NCBI GenBank assembly: GCA_902767915.1
Contig: CACXJE010000020.1
Location: 1 to 32,568 of the forward strand
Length of the DNA: 32,568 nucleotides
Direction: 5' to 3'
Source of the DNA: Oscillospiraceae bacterium
GTDB taxonomy: Bacteria; Bacillota; Clostridia; Oscillospirales; Oscillospiraceae
The position numbers were made by a program, and so were the translations under genes. This document shows, in pieces, positions 1-7,164 of the stretch. The notes beneath the pieces were generated by a model, which was not told the DNA's origin, ran no database searches, and was given only the letters and a program-made list of their open reading frames with translations. The stretch's first letter is position 1. Every line of letters starts with the position of its first letter.

Positions 1-30
1 CGCCGCGGGCATCAGATAGGTCTCGTTCAT
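1..30 (-). CDS. start of a further antiporter-operon gene (partial, runs off left edge)
   Basis: An ATG on the minus strand at position 30 opens a frame reading MNETYLMPAA that continues past the window edge. It begins 17 bases after the stop of the preceding MrpD-like gene in a tightly packed operon, so another subunit gene is expected here. The gap (31-47) shows no clear Shine-Dalgarno, which weakens the call. Ten residues cannot identify the product; a third antiporter-like subunit or a NuoH/hydrogenase-like subunit would fit the context. Confidence 0.4.
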   Translation of the reverse strand, partial: MNETYLMPAA

Positions 31-47
31 AGTTCAATATTTCACGT

Positions 48-1526
48 TCAGCCGAACAGCGGCTGCACCAGGGTCCGCAGGCCCCGGACCAGGGGGCCGG
101 AGCAGATACCGAACAGGATCGACAGGGCGGCCAGCAGGGCGATGGGGACCCACATCAGCGGGCCGCCTTCTTTGTTTTTCGGGGGCAGCGGGGGGCAGTC
201 CTTGCCGGGGAAGAAGCCGTCGATGGTGATGGGCAGCAGATAGCCCGCCGTCAGCAGGGCGGACACCAGCAGGATCACCGGGGCCAGCCAGTTATAGACC
301 TGCAGGCCGGAGTTCAGCGCCCCGGCAGCCAGATACCACTTGCTCACAAAGCCGGAGGCCGGCGGAATGCCCACCAGGGACAGGGCCGCGAAGGTGAAGG
401 CCCAAAGGGTCTTGGGCATGACCCGCCCGTAGCCCCGGAGCTCGTCCACCCGGTGCTTGCCGGCGTTGACGATGAAGGAGCCCGCCGCCATAAAGAGGCA
501 GAGCTTCACGGTGGCGTGGAACACCACCTGCAGCAGGCCACCCAGCAGCCCGTCCGGGGTCAGCAGGAACAGGCCCGTCAGCACGTAGGAGATCTGGCTC
601 ACGGAGGAGTAGGCCAGCCGTTTTTTGAAAACCTTCTCCCGGTAGGCCATCATGGAGCCCATGAAGACCGTCAGCAGGGCCAGGCCCAGCCAGGCCTGCT
701 GCACCCAGGTGCCCCGCAGGAAGTCCGGGCCCACGCAGTCGTACACCAGCCGCAGGATCGCCAGCACGCCGGCCTTGGCAATGATGCCGGAGAGGACAGC
801 GGAGGCGGGCGCCGGGGCCACCGGGTGGGCGGTGGGCAGCCAGCCGTGGAGCGGATACAGGCCCGCCTTGGCGCCGAAGCCGATGACGCCCAGGAAAATC
901 ACCACCCGCAGCAGGGTCTCGTGGCCGGCACGCATTGCCGGATCCAGATTGCCGCCGGGGTTGAAGTCCAGGGTGGTGGAGTACCGGGCCAGGAAGAAGA
1001 TGGCCGCCAGACCGAGAAAGGCGCCGGCCACGGAATAGAACAGGTATTTCAGCGCCGCCCGGATGGATTCCCGGGTCCGGTCGTGGAGCACCAGGGGCAT
1101 GGACAGCAGGGTGATCATCTCGAAGAACAGATACATGGTGATCAGGTTCCTGGCCAGATCCATGCCGGCAAGCCCTCCCAGGGACAGCAGGAACCAGACA
1201 TAGAACGAATCCTCCCGCTCCCCGTGGGCCAGGTAGCGGAAGCCGTAGACGGCCGTCACCAGGAAGCCGTAGGCCGCCACGGCCAGGAACAGCTTGGAGA
1301 TCCCGTCCATCCGCAGAGCCAGCACCAGGGTCTCGGACATGGCAAACAGCCGCAGCTCCGTCCCGGCAGGCGCAGCCAGCAGGGCCGTCACGGCAGCCGT
1401 CTCCGCCAGCAGAACCGCCAGCACATAGGCGTGGAGCCGTTTTTTCTCCTTCAGCCGCAGCAGCGGCAGGATCGCGCCGCCCACCAGCGGCAGTAGAATC
1501 ACAAGGGGCAATACGTATCGAATCAC
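48..1526 (-). CDS. MrpD/NuoL-type proton-conducting membrane subunit (second copy, D')
   Basis: A 492-residue polytopic membrane protein of the complex I antiporter-like family (NuoL/M/N, MrpA/D, MbhH), which moves protons or sodium through half-channels in the membrane. The expected charged residues are visible: Glu136 in the TM5 segment (FFEMITLL), Lys220 (GFGAKAGLYPLHGWLP) and Lys251 in the broken-helix region, and a C-terminal HATVKLC segment. The start is GTG at 1526, with AAGGAGGG eight bases upstream. It follows the other MrpD-like gene after 43 bases. Having two different D-type subunits in a row resembles the archaeal Mbs/Mbx complex more than a plain Mrp antiporter, which has one MrpA and one MrpD. 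The family is certain; the ion and any redox partner are not. Confidence 0.85.
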   Translation of the reverse strand: MIRYVLPLVILLPLVGGAILPLLRLKEKKRLHAYVLAVLLAETAAVTALLAAPAGTELRLFAMSETLVLALRMDGISKLFLAVAAYGFLVTAVYGFRYLAHGEREDSFYVWFLLSLGGLAGMDLARNLITMYLFFEMITLLSMPLVLHDRTRESIRAALKYLFYSVAGAFLGLAAIFFLARYSTTLDFNPGGNLDPAMRAGHETLLRVVIFLGVIGFGAKAGLYPLHGWLPTAHPVAPAPASAVLSGIIAKAGVLAILRLVYDCVGPDFLRGTWVQQAWLGLALLTVFMGSMMAYREKVFKKRLAYSSVSQISYVLTGLFLLTPDGLLGGLLQVVFHATVKLCLFMAAGSFIVNAGKHRVDELRGYGRVMPKTLWAFTFAALSLVGIPPASGFVSKWYLAAGALNSGLQVYNWLAPVILLVSALLTAGYLLPITIDGFFPGKDCPPLPPKNKEGGPLMWVPIALLAALSILFGICSGPLVRGLRTLVQPLFG

Positions 1527-1569
1527 TGGGAACCCTCCTTAAATCGAGGTAATCAAGGCGTGTTTCATG

Positions 1570-3066
1570 TTATCCCGCCAGCAGGGCGACGCCACGGGTC
1601 AGCAGGTCGATCAGCGGCTGAGCGATGACCCCAAAAAAGATATTCAGTCCCGCCAGCAGCGCCCCGGCGGCGGCAAAGCGCTTCTGACTGCCCAGGCCAA
1701 CCGGCTTCACGGCGCCCAGATCCCGGGTGTTATAGACCCGGATCAGGGTCCGGGCGAAATAGAAGGTGTTGAGCACCGTGGAGATGGCCAGCGCCAGCAG
1801 CGTTGGAATCAGGAACCGTTCCTCCCGGAAGGCGGCCAGGGCAAACAGGTATTTCGCAATAAAGCCCATGGTCAGCGGCAGGCCGATCATGCTGAGACTG
1901 CCCACCGCGAAGGCTGCGCCGGCGGCATGGTTCTTATGGGCGGAGCCCTGCAGATCCTTGAACCGCTTCGAGCCGCCGGAGACCTCGGAAAGCCTGGAGG
2001 CGGACAGAAACAGAGCCGGCTTGGTCAGGGCATGGGTCAGCGTATGGAACAGGGCCGCCACGATGCCCAGCCGGGGGGACAGGCCGATGCCCATATAGAT
2101 ATAGCCGATCTGGGCCGCCGAGGAGTAGGCGATCATCCGGAAGATGTCGTTTTCCCGCATGGCGCTGATGGAGCCGAAGACCATCCCCGCCACGCCGAAG
2201 ACGTAGAGCACGGTCTGCATCCCGCTGGCATAGAACACCTCCGTGCCGAACACGTCAAAGATGATCTTGATCAGCAGAAAGATATAGCCCTTGGACACCA
2301 GGCCCGACAGGATGCCCGCCGAGCAGGGGGTGGAGTAGCCGTAGGTGTCCGGCATCCAGAAGTGGAAGGGGAACAGGCCGCTCTTGATGCACAGGCCCAG
2401 GGTGATCAGGGCGATGGCCGTCCGAAGAGGGGTCCGGTACTGGCCGCTCTGCCACAGCTCCCCGACGGACTGCTTCAGCTCCGGCATCAGCAGATGGCCC
2501 GTGATGCTGTAGAGATACACGATGCCCAGGATGAACAGGCCGGAGCCCAGCAGCGAAAAAATCATATACCGCACCGAGGCCAGGGTGGTCCGGCCCAGCT
2601 GCCGGATCATCAGGATCCCGCAGGCCGCGATGGTGCAGATCTCGATGAACACATAGCCGGTGAACAGATCGTTGGTGTAGACCAGGGCCAGCAGGGACGC
2701 CTGGATCAGATCCACCATGGAGAAATAGAGGTTCCGTTTTTCCGGCTCCGTGTCCCGGTTCAGCGCCTTCCGACCGCCCACCACACAGCACAGCAGCACC
2801 AGGGAGAACACGCCGGAGACCAGGGGCTCCAGAATCCCGAACCGGAGCTCGTTGCCCCAGGGATGGGGAAAGTGGCCCATGGGGTAGGAGGTGCTCTGGC
2901 CGGTCCGCAGGGCCAGGGCCAGGACAAAGGCGGACATCACGGCCACGGCGGCGGCCATCACTTCCGTCAGAATCGCGGCAGCCCGCCAGCGCAGGACACC
3001 GCTGACCACCGCGCAAAGCAGGGCCAGCACAATGCAGAACAGCGGAAAGTTGGCGGCAAAGCTCAT
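1570..3066 (-). CDS. mrpD: MrpD/NuoN-type proton-conducting membrane subunit (first copy, D)
   Basis: A 498-residue multi-helix antiporter-like subunit. Conserved channel residues are seen at Glu142 (VFIEICTIAACG), Lys228 (GLCIKSGLFPFHFWMPD) and Lys259 (SGLVSKGYIFLL), plus a later HALTKPALFL segment, as in NuoL/M/N and MrpD. The open frame extends to 3663, but the start is placed at ATG 3066: it has AGGAGG eight bases upstream, gives an ATGA overlap with the preceding mrpC stop, and yields a normal family length. It should form part of the membrane arm with the C-type subunit encoded just upstream. It diverges strongly from the neighbouring D' copy, so this is not a recent tandem duplication. 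Confidence 0.85.
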   Translation of the reverse strand: MSFAANFPLFCIVLALLCAVVSGVLRWRAAAILTEVMAAAVAVMSAFVLALALRTGQSTSYPMGHFPHPWGNELRFGILEPLVSGVFSLVLLCCVVGGRKALNRDTEPEKRNLYFSMVDLIQASLLALVYTNDLFTGYVFIEICTIAACGILMIRQLGRTTLASVRYMIFSLLGSGLFILGIVYLYSITGHLLMPELKQSVGELWQSGQYRTPLRTAIALITLGLCIKSGLFPFHFWMPDTYGYSTPCSAGILSGLVSKGYIFLLIKIIFDVFGTEVFYASGMQTVLYVFGVAGMVFGSISAMRENDIFRMIAYSSAAQIGYIYMGIGLSPRLGIVAALFHTLTHALTKPALFLSASRLSEVSGGSKRFKDLQGSAHKNHAAGAAFAVGSLSMIGLPLTMGFIAKYLFALAAFREERFLIPTLLALAISTVLNTFYFARTLIRVYNTRDLGAVKPVGLGSQKRFAAAGALLAGLNIFFGVIAQPLIDLLTRGVALLAG

Positions 3067-3446
3067 TTCCCTTCCTCCTGTTCTCCCAGGGCCATCTGAT
3101 AGATCTGATCCAGGTCCAGGGTGTGATAGCGGCGGTAGAGCCGGATGGTCAGCGCCAGCATCAGGGCCGTCACGGAGACGGAGACCACGATGCCGGTCAG
3201 CACCAGACCCGCAGGCAGCGGATTCACATAGGAGGCGGGATCCCTGTCGCCCCCGGTGATGATGGGGGGCTTCCGGCCCGCGATATAGCCCACCGAGGTC
3301 AGAAAGAGATAGGCCGCGGTGTCCATGATATTCAGTCCGATGATTTTCTTCAGCAGATTCCGGTGCAGCAGCAGGGTCACAAAGCCCACGGCAAACAGCA
3401 GCACCGCAGCCGCCTGGATCCGATGATCCCAAAGCGCCAGCAGCAT
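3063..3446 (-). CDS. mrpC: MrpC/NuoK-like antiporter subunit
   Basis: A 127-residue protein with three predicted membrane helices (about 10-27, 36-55 and 80-103), the size and layout of MrpC/MnhC and NuoK. The segment IIGLNIMDTAAYLFL matches the second helix of the family, and the loop between helices 2 and 3 carries the dispensable-looking GGDRDPASYVNPLP stretch common in MrpC. The ATG at 3446 directly abuts the stop of the upstream MbhE-MrpB gene, with AAAGGGGG inside that gene as ribosome binding site. The stop overlaps the next start by four bases (ATGA), suggesting translational coupling. Confidence 0.85.
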   Translation of the reverse strand: MLLALWDHRIQAAAVLLFAVGFVTLLLHRNLLKKIIGLNIMDTAAYLFLTSVGYIAGRKPPIITGGDRDPASYVNPLPAGLVLTGIVVSVSVTALMLALTIRLYRRYHTLDLDQIYQMALGEQEEGK

Positions 3447-4346
3447 TCAGATCCGCCCCCTTTGAAACACGGCGTAAAAGCCGTACATGGTGCAGCCCAC
3501 CACAAGGCCCACCGCCACGTTCAGCGGCAGGATCAGCCCCGCGGAGAGGATCCGTCCCGGGGTGCCGGCGGAGAAGATCGTCTCCAGCCCGTTGGCCCCG
3601 CAGTAAAAGGAATAGCACTTGGCCAGGCTGTAGAAGCCCAGGCAGCACACAAGGATCCGGCAATAGCTTTTGTAATTCAGCAGCCGCTCCAGGCGCTCAA
3701 AGCCGAAGGCAATGGCGCAGAGGATCAGGCCGCTGCCCACAATGGCGCCGCCGGCAAAGCCGCCGCCGGGGCCCAGGTGACCGTTGAGGATCACATAGAA
3801 GCCGAACAGCAGGATCACCGGGGTCAGCACCTTGGCGGTGTTCCGGAGGATCGGATCCCGCTCCATAATGTCCCGAATCCGACGGGGCTCCTCCTGCACG
3901 TGGGTGGCCGTCAGCAGCAGAATCAGCACCGCGGCCGCCGCCGTGAACAGCACGTGGGACTCCCCCAGGGTGTCGAAGGCCCGGTAATCCAGGATCACGC
4001 CGGCCACGGTGTTCACAGCCCCGGTCTCCTCCGTGCCTTGGCCCACGTAGCGGGCCATGACCTCGTTGTGGGCGGGCGCGTCAGCCGAGCCGAAGGCCGG
4101 CAGCTCCAGCACCGCCAGCAGCAGAAACCCCACCAGCACCAGGGCCAGCAGCCCCGCCATCCAGGGGTAGAGCCTGCGGAAGGTCCGCACACCCCCGTGC
4201 TCCAGCCGGGGGATGGGCGGCAGGGCGTCCCGGTCCAGGTCTGGCTCGATCCGGCGCACCGGCTCCTCCAGCGGCAGGGCGTCGGTGAGATCGAACTCGG
4301 ATTCGTCCCACCGGCGGAGCCGGTCAAAGATCGTCTGTTTCTTCAT
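3447..4346 (-). CDS. mrpB: MbhE-like + MrpB (MnhB-domain) fused antiporter subunit
   Basis: A 299-residue protein. Residues about 1-58 are hydrophilic, charged and proline-containing (LRRWDESEFDLTDALPLEEP), with no membrane segment. Residues about 60-125 hold two helices around VILDYRAFDTLGE, matching the MbhE/MrpA C-terminal type. Residues about 145-290 are an MnhB domain with the typical HLGPGGGFAGGAIVGSG signature. In many species the MbhE-like and MrpB parts are separate genes or belong to MrpA; here they are one chain. The start at 4346 has GGGAGG upstream and lies 23 bases inside the preceding MbhD-like gene. The soluble N-terminal extension is unusual for MrpB and its role is unknown. 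Confidence 0.8.
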   Translation of the reverse strand: MKKQTIFDRLRRWDESEFDLTDALPLEEPVRRIEPDLDRDALPPIPRLEHGGVRTFRRLYPWMAGLLALVLVGFLLLAVLELPAFGSADAPAHNEVMARYVGQGTEETGAVNTVAGVILDYRAFDTLGESHVLFTAAAAVLILLLTATHVQEEPRRIRDIMERDPILRNTAKVLTPVILLFGFYVILNGHLGPGGGFAGGAIVGSGLILCAIAFGFERLERLLNYKSYCRILVCCLGFYSLAKCYSFYCGANGLETIFSAGTPGRILSAGLILPLNVAVGLVVGCTMYGFYAVFQRGRI

Positions 4347-4602
4347 CCCGGACCTCCCTTCTCATGTCCCGGAGCTTTTTCAGGGTGATAAACAGCAGAA
4401 TGCTCGAGATCCCGGCCCCCACGGCGGCCTCGGTGATGGCCAGATCCGGGGCCTGGAGCAGGACCCAGACCACGGACATGATCACGCTGTAGGCCATGAA
4501 GATGATCAGGGAGACCAGGAGATTTTTCGTGAGGCAGGCGGAAATCCCGCACACCACCAGCAGGCCCAGCAGCATCAGCTGGAACAGCTCCATTCCCGTC
4601 AT
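4324..4602 (-). CDS. MbhD/MrpA C-terminal-type subunit (DUF4040-like)
   Basis: A 92-residue protein with about three helices and the conserved segment LLQAPDLAITEAAVGAGISS, typical of MbhD and of the matching C-terminal part of MrpA. This protein normally sits beside the D-type channel subunits and carries a membrane Glu (in ITEAAVGAG) thought to take part in ion movement. The open frame extends further upstream, but the ATG at 4602 has AGGAGGAGG upstream and forms an ATGA overlap with mrpG. The charged C terminus (RREVRDEETDDL) overlaps the next gene by 23 bases. Confidence 0.85.
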   Translation of the reverse strand: MTGMELFQLMLLGLLVVCGISACLTKNLLVSLIIFMAYSVIMSVVWVLLQAPDLAITEAAVGAGISSILLFITLKKLRDMRREVRDEETDDL

Positions 4603-4925
4603 GCTCTGTCCTCCTCCTTCATGTGCTCCGAGGCGGTCTCGTCGGTGGAAACCTCCATCCGGCTCACCAGATGGGAGGCGATGGGGCTGCCGATCCAGAG
4701 AAAGAGCAGCAGCAAAAGCAGCTTGGGCAGATAGCCCAGGCTTCTGGTCGCCAGGACCAGAGACAGCAGAATGAAAAAGATCCCCATGGTGTCGATGAGG
4801 GAGGCGCAGTGCATCCGGTTCAGCACAAACCGGAACCGATACACCCCCAAAAGGCCCAGCAGCACGCAGAGCAGCCCCAGGCCCAGGCTCACGGCGGAGA
4901 GGATAAACCAAAAGCTCTCAGACAT
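4599..4925 (-). CDS. mrpG: MrpG-family antiporter subunit
   Basis: A 108-residue protein with three predicted helices and the MrpG/MnhG signature YRFRFVLNRMHCASLIDTMG; the family is recognised by this RMHA-like motif. The start is ATG 4925 rather than the upstream in-frame ATG at 4952: it has GAGGAGG at proper spacing and an eight-base overlap with the mrpF stop, as seen between the other genes here. The C-terminal tail is acidic (STDETASEHMKEEDRA) and probably cytoplasmic. In Mrp and Mbh complexes the E-F-G subunits form a small side module needed for assembly and cation transport. Confidence 0.85.
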   Translation of the reverse strand: MSESFWFILSAVSLGLGLLCVLLGLLGVYRFRFVLNRMHCASLIDTMGIFFILLSLVLATRSLGYLPKLLLLLLFLWIGSPIASHLVSRMEVSTDETASEHMKEEDRA

Positions 4926-5208
4926 CCCGATCCTCCTCCCGATGGGCGGCAATGTGGTTCTTCACCAGAACCACCACCGCCAGAAAACTGATCATACAGT
5001 AGATCAGCCCCACGTCCAGCAGCCAGCTCTGCCGCAGCAGCACCGACAAAATGGCGATGCAGGCCGTGGACATGGTGCCGATCATATTGATGCCCATGAT
5101 CCGGTCCGCCACCCGGGGGCCCCGGATGGCACGGATCAGCGCCAGAAGAATGCCCGCCGCCAGCACGATCAGCGCGGCAATGAACAGGCTTTGATAGCGG
5201 TCAGTCAT
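4918..5208 (-). CDS. mrpF: MrpF-family antiporter subunit
   Basis: A 96-residue protein with three helices and the family motif RGPRVADRIMGINMIGT, nearly identical in form to MrpF/MnhF (GPxxxDRIxAxNxxG). The start at ATG 5208 is preceded by GGAGG and lies eight bases inside mrpE, so the two are probably translationally coupled. The open frame reaches 5241, but that upstream ATG has no ribosome binding site. It belongs to the E-F-G module of the complex. Confidence 0.88.
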   Translation of the reverse strand: MTDRYQSLFIAALIVLAAGILLALIRAIRGPRVADRIMGINMIGTMSTACIAILSVLLRQSWLLDVGLIYCMISFLAVVVLVKNHIAAHREEDRDV

Positions 5209-5668
5209 GGATATCCTCCATTCTGCGCAGCAGGCGCACAAAGACGCCGTTTTCCGTATTTTCCAGCAGAGAGGGATGCAGGCAGTGGATGGTCAGCAGG
5301 TTTCCCTTGCTTTCCACCGTCAGGGTCCCCGGGGTCAGGGTGATGGAGTTGGCCAGGATGTACCGGGCGAAGTCCGTCTTCAGATCCACCCGGATCCGGA
5401 CCAGGGTGGATTCCACGCTCCTGCGGCCCCGAAGGACCCGACCCATGGTGGACAGATTCGCCTTGAAAACCTCCCAGAACAGCACCGCCAGATACACCAG
5501 AAACAGGGGCAGCATCCGATAAATCCGCAGCTCCTTTTTGGGCCCGTACCCCAAAAGCAGCTTGGCAAGCAGGCCCAGCGCAGCCGTCAGCGCCAGACCG
5601 AAGAGCACGATTTCAAGCGTAAGCTTCCCGTTGAAGATCAGCCACAGCACAAAAATCAGCAAATACAC
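5201..5668 (-). CDS. mrpE: MrpE-family antiporter subunit, first gene of the operon
   Basis: A 155-residue protein with N-terminal helices followed by a soluble domain. The segments LFWEVFKANLSTMGRVL and ILANSITLTPGTLTVE are diagnostic of MrpE/MnhE. The start chosen is GTG at 5668, with AAAGGAGG upstream. The open frame goes on to 5731, but that gives a proline-rich, charged leader with no ribosome binding site. As first gene of the minus-strand operon it sets the start of the E-F-G-(A C-terminal)-B-C-D order. A 47-base leader separates it from a strong GC hairpin, and a clear -35/-10 pair could not be chosen in the AT-rich DNA further upstream. Confidence 0.85.
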   Translation of the reverse strand: MYLLIFVLWLIFNGKLTLEIVLFGLALTAALGLLAKLLLGYGPKKELRIYRMLPLFLVYLAVLFWEVFKANLSTMGRVLRGRRSVESTLVRIRVDLKTDFARYILANSITLTPGTLTVESKGNLLTIHCLHPSLLENTENGVFVRLLRRMEDIHD

Positions 5669-5714
5669 AGGCCGGCGCCTCCTTTCCTTGGTTTGCTCGG
5701 TTGTCTTTGGCCCG

Positions 5715-5743
5715 CCGGGGCCGGGGCACACAGCCGGCCCCGG
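5715..5743 (-). other. strong GC hairpin in the leader of the antiporter operon
   Basis: A perfect 10-bp inverted repeat (CCGGGGCCGG with CCGGCCCCGG) around a 9-base loop, about 47 bases before the GTG of mrpE. No T-run follows on either strand, so it does not look like an intrinsic terminator. It could stabilise the 5' end of the operon mRNA or affect its expression; that is inference. Confidence 0.5.
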
Positions 5744-5842
5744 AGATACCTATATTTTATATTACTATATCATAATTTCAGAAGGAATGCACCAATATTT
5801 TCCAAAAGCCTTGGATATTTTTTCGTTTTTCCGCCGGAATTG

Positions 5843-5871
5843 TTGACAAGTCCGGCGGAATCGGATAAAAT
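5843..5871 (+). promoter_or_regulatory. sigma-A promoter of rnpB
   Basis: TTGACA at 5843-5848 and TAAAAT at 5866-5871 with a 17-base spacer. A start about 7-8 bases downstream of the -10 falls exactly on the 5' strand of RNase P helix P1. Confidence 0.88.
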
Positions 5872-5876
5872 ACCCC

Positions 5877-6237
5877 TGCAACCGGGCCGGACAGCCGCGC
5901 GGGACGGTCGAAAGGCCCACCGTGAGGAAAGTCCGGGCTCCACAGGGCAAGGATAACGGGTAACGCCCGCCGAAGGCGACTTCAGGAAAAGTGCAACAGA
6001 AAGAAACCGCTTTGCCTGCGCAGCAGCGCGGACAGAGCAAGGGTGGAAAAGTGAGGTAAGAGCTCACTCGCCGGCTGGAGACTGTCCGGTGCTGTAAACT
6101 CTATCCGGAGCAACACCGTGGAGGAGACATTGGCTGGCCCGGCCGTCTCCGGGGAGGTGGCATGGAGCGTGCCGGCAACGGTACGACAAGATAGATGGCT
6201 GTCTAAGACAGAACCCGGCTTACAGACCCGATTGCGT
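5877..6237 (+). ncRNA. rnpB: RNase P RNA, class A
   Basis: This is the catalytic RNA of RNase P, which trims the 5' leader from pre-tRNA. Universally conserved blocks are visible: GAGGAAAGTCCGGGCTCC (near 5924-5941), the GGTAACGCC turn, AAGTGCAACAGA(A)AG (from about 5989), GGTAAGAGCTCAC, AAACTCTATCCGGAGCAA, and the 3' block GACAGAACCCGGCTTA (6206-6221). Ends are set by P1 pairing of bases from about 5879 with 6225-6235, which has two mismatches. The overall order fits class A rather than the Bacillus class B. The P15 loop (between 6123-6128 and 6145-6150) has no obvious GGUAA element. No protein-coding frame fits the region. Boundaries are good to a few bases. Confidence 0.95.
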
Positions 6238-6239
6238 CA

Positions 6240-6269
6240 ACGGCGCTGCCAACAGGCGGCGCCGTTTTT
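6240..6269 (+). terminator. intrinsic terminator of rnpB
   Basis: A 10-bp GC-rich stem (6241-6250 with 6255-6264, one T-G wobble), an AACA loop and a run of five T at 6265-6269, directly after the RNase P RNA. Confidence 0.9.
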
Positions 6270-6273
6270 CTAA

Positions 6274-6301
6274 TTGAGAGTTGAGAATTGAGAATTGAGA
6301 A
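6274..6301. repeat. AT-rich heptamer tandem repeat (4 x 7 bp)
   Basis: TTGAGAG followed by three copies of TTGAGAA, head to tail, just after the rnpB terminator. The 7-bp unit and its look resemble the TTGAAA-type heptamers at 9177-9208 and 9247-9277. Confidence 0.8.
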
Positions 6302-6340
6302 TTCATAGTCCGGCGGGTCGGCGCATAGACTGCTTCGGTG

Positions 6341-6565
6341 ATGGGATTGAAGCACAGAAACCGCACGCGAATGCGTTTGGCCCTGGGGGGTGTTGTGGGG
6401 ATGCTCCTGCTGCGGCTGATCTGCCCGGAGCTGTTTTCCGGGCTTCGGGGCCTCCTTGTGGACAGGCAGGGAGAGGAGGCGGCACGAACGGTCTTCCAGG
6501 CATTTTCGGAGGGGCAGGGCCTTCCCGGCGGCGCGATCCGGGTTTTTGAAGAAGATGGGCCGTAG
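6341..6565 (+). CDS. small membrane-anchored protein upstream of the site-2 protease
   Basis: A 74-residue protein with a basic N terminus (MGLKHRNRTRMR), one predicted helix (about 13-27) and a short extracytoplasmic or soluble tail. It was not recognised as a known family. It overlaps the start of the M50 protease gene by 11 bases, an arrangement that supports it being real and co-translated. A GTG directly before the chosen ATG could serve instead, and no strong ribosome binding site is visible. By position it recalls SpoIVFA, the small membrane partner encoded before SpoIVFB in Bacillus, but no M23-like domain is present, so similarity of role is only a guess. Confidence 0.55.
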   Translation: MGLKHRNRTRMRLALGGVVGMLLLRLICPELFSGLRGLLVDRQGEEAARTVFQAFSEGQGLPGGAIRVFEEDGP

Positions 6566-7127
6566 CCGGGTGAGGGTCTCCCCCGGGTTTCCGGTGCTGC
6601 TCTGCCTGCTGCTCTGTCTGGAGGGCTTCGGCCTGGTCCTTCCCTTTTTGCTGGCCGCCGCCCTCCATGAGGCCGGGCATCTGCTGGCCCTGGCGCTGCT
6701 GGGCATCCCGGTCTGCGGGCTGGAGCTCCGGGCCTCCGGGGCTGTGATCCGGGCAGACTTGAAGGGGCAGCTCCGGGAGGCCTGGGCCCTGCTGGCCGGG
6801 CCGGCGGTCAACCTGCTTCTGGCCGGGGCCTGCTTCCGGCTCTGGCCGCTTTTGAGCTTCTGCAGTCTGGTTCTGGGCTGCTGCAATCTGCTGCCGATCT
6901 CCGCCCTGGACGGGGGACGGCTCTGCGCCCTGCTGCTGCCGGCCCTCTTCGGCAGGGTCGGTTATATGTTATGTAAACTTCTCCACTATGGAACCCTGCT
7001 GGCTGTGGTTGCCGCGGGGATCCTGGGCACCTGCGTCCTCCATCTGGGGCTGCTTCCCATTCTGCTGACCGGCTTTTTTCTTCTGCGGCTTCCAAAGGGG
7101 CTGGACAAACCGGCCGAAGGCTGGTAG
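6555..7127 (+). CDS. site-2 metalloprotease, M50 family, SpoIVFB-like
   Basis: A 190-residue polytopic membrane protein with the zinc motif HEAGH (His38-Glu39-His42) in an early helix. A second signature, CNLLPISALDGGRL, supplies the third zinc ligand, Asp119. This is the core layout of the SpoIVFB group of intramembrane proteases, which cut a membrane-tethered substrate (pro-sigma-K in Bacillus). The start at ATG 6555 gives the normal length and overlaps the upstream small ORF; the open frame continues to 6456 but only adds arginine-rich sequence read from another frame. SpoIVFB-type proteins are often about 210-290 residues, so this is a compact version without a CBS domain. The substrate is unknown; a sporulation role is inferred from the family and from the spo0A in the window. 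Confidence 0.82.
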   Translation: MGRSRVRVSPGFPVLLCLLLCLEGFGLVLPFLLAAALHEAGHLLALALLGIPVCGLELRASGAVIRADLKGQLREAWALLAGPAVNLLLAGACFRLWPLLSFCSLVLGCCNLLPISALDGGRLCALLLPALFGRVGYMLCKLLHYGTLLAVVAAGILGTCVLHLGLLPILLTGFFLLRLPKGLDKPAEGW

Positions 7128-7164
7128 AATAAGAACAGACAATTGGGATTTGTCGATTTCGATT

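Noticed and set aside
1567-3099. 510-residue plus-strand frame opposite the first D subunit
   Set aside because: Gln/His/Gly-rich shadow of the MrpD-like gene, with no domain and no operon context.
6203-6886. Minus-strand frame overlapping the 3' end of the RNase P RNA and the small ORF
   Set aside because: It crosses a clear RNA gene and terminator, and its composition is not protein-like.
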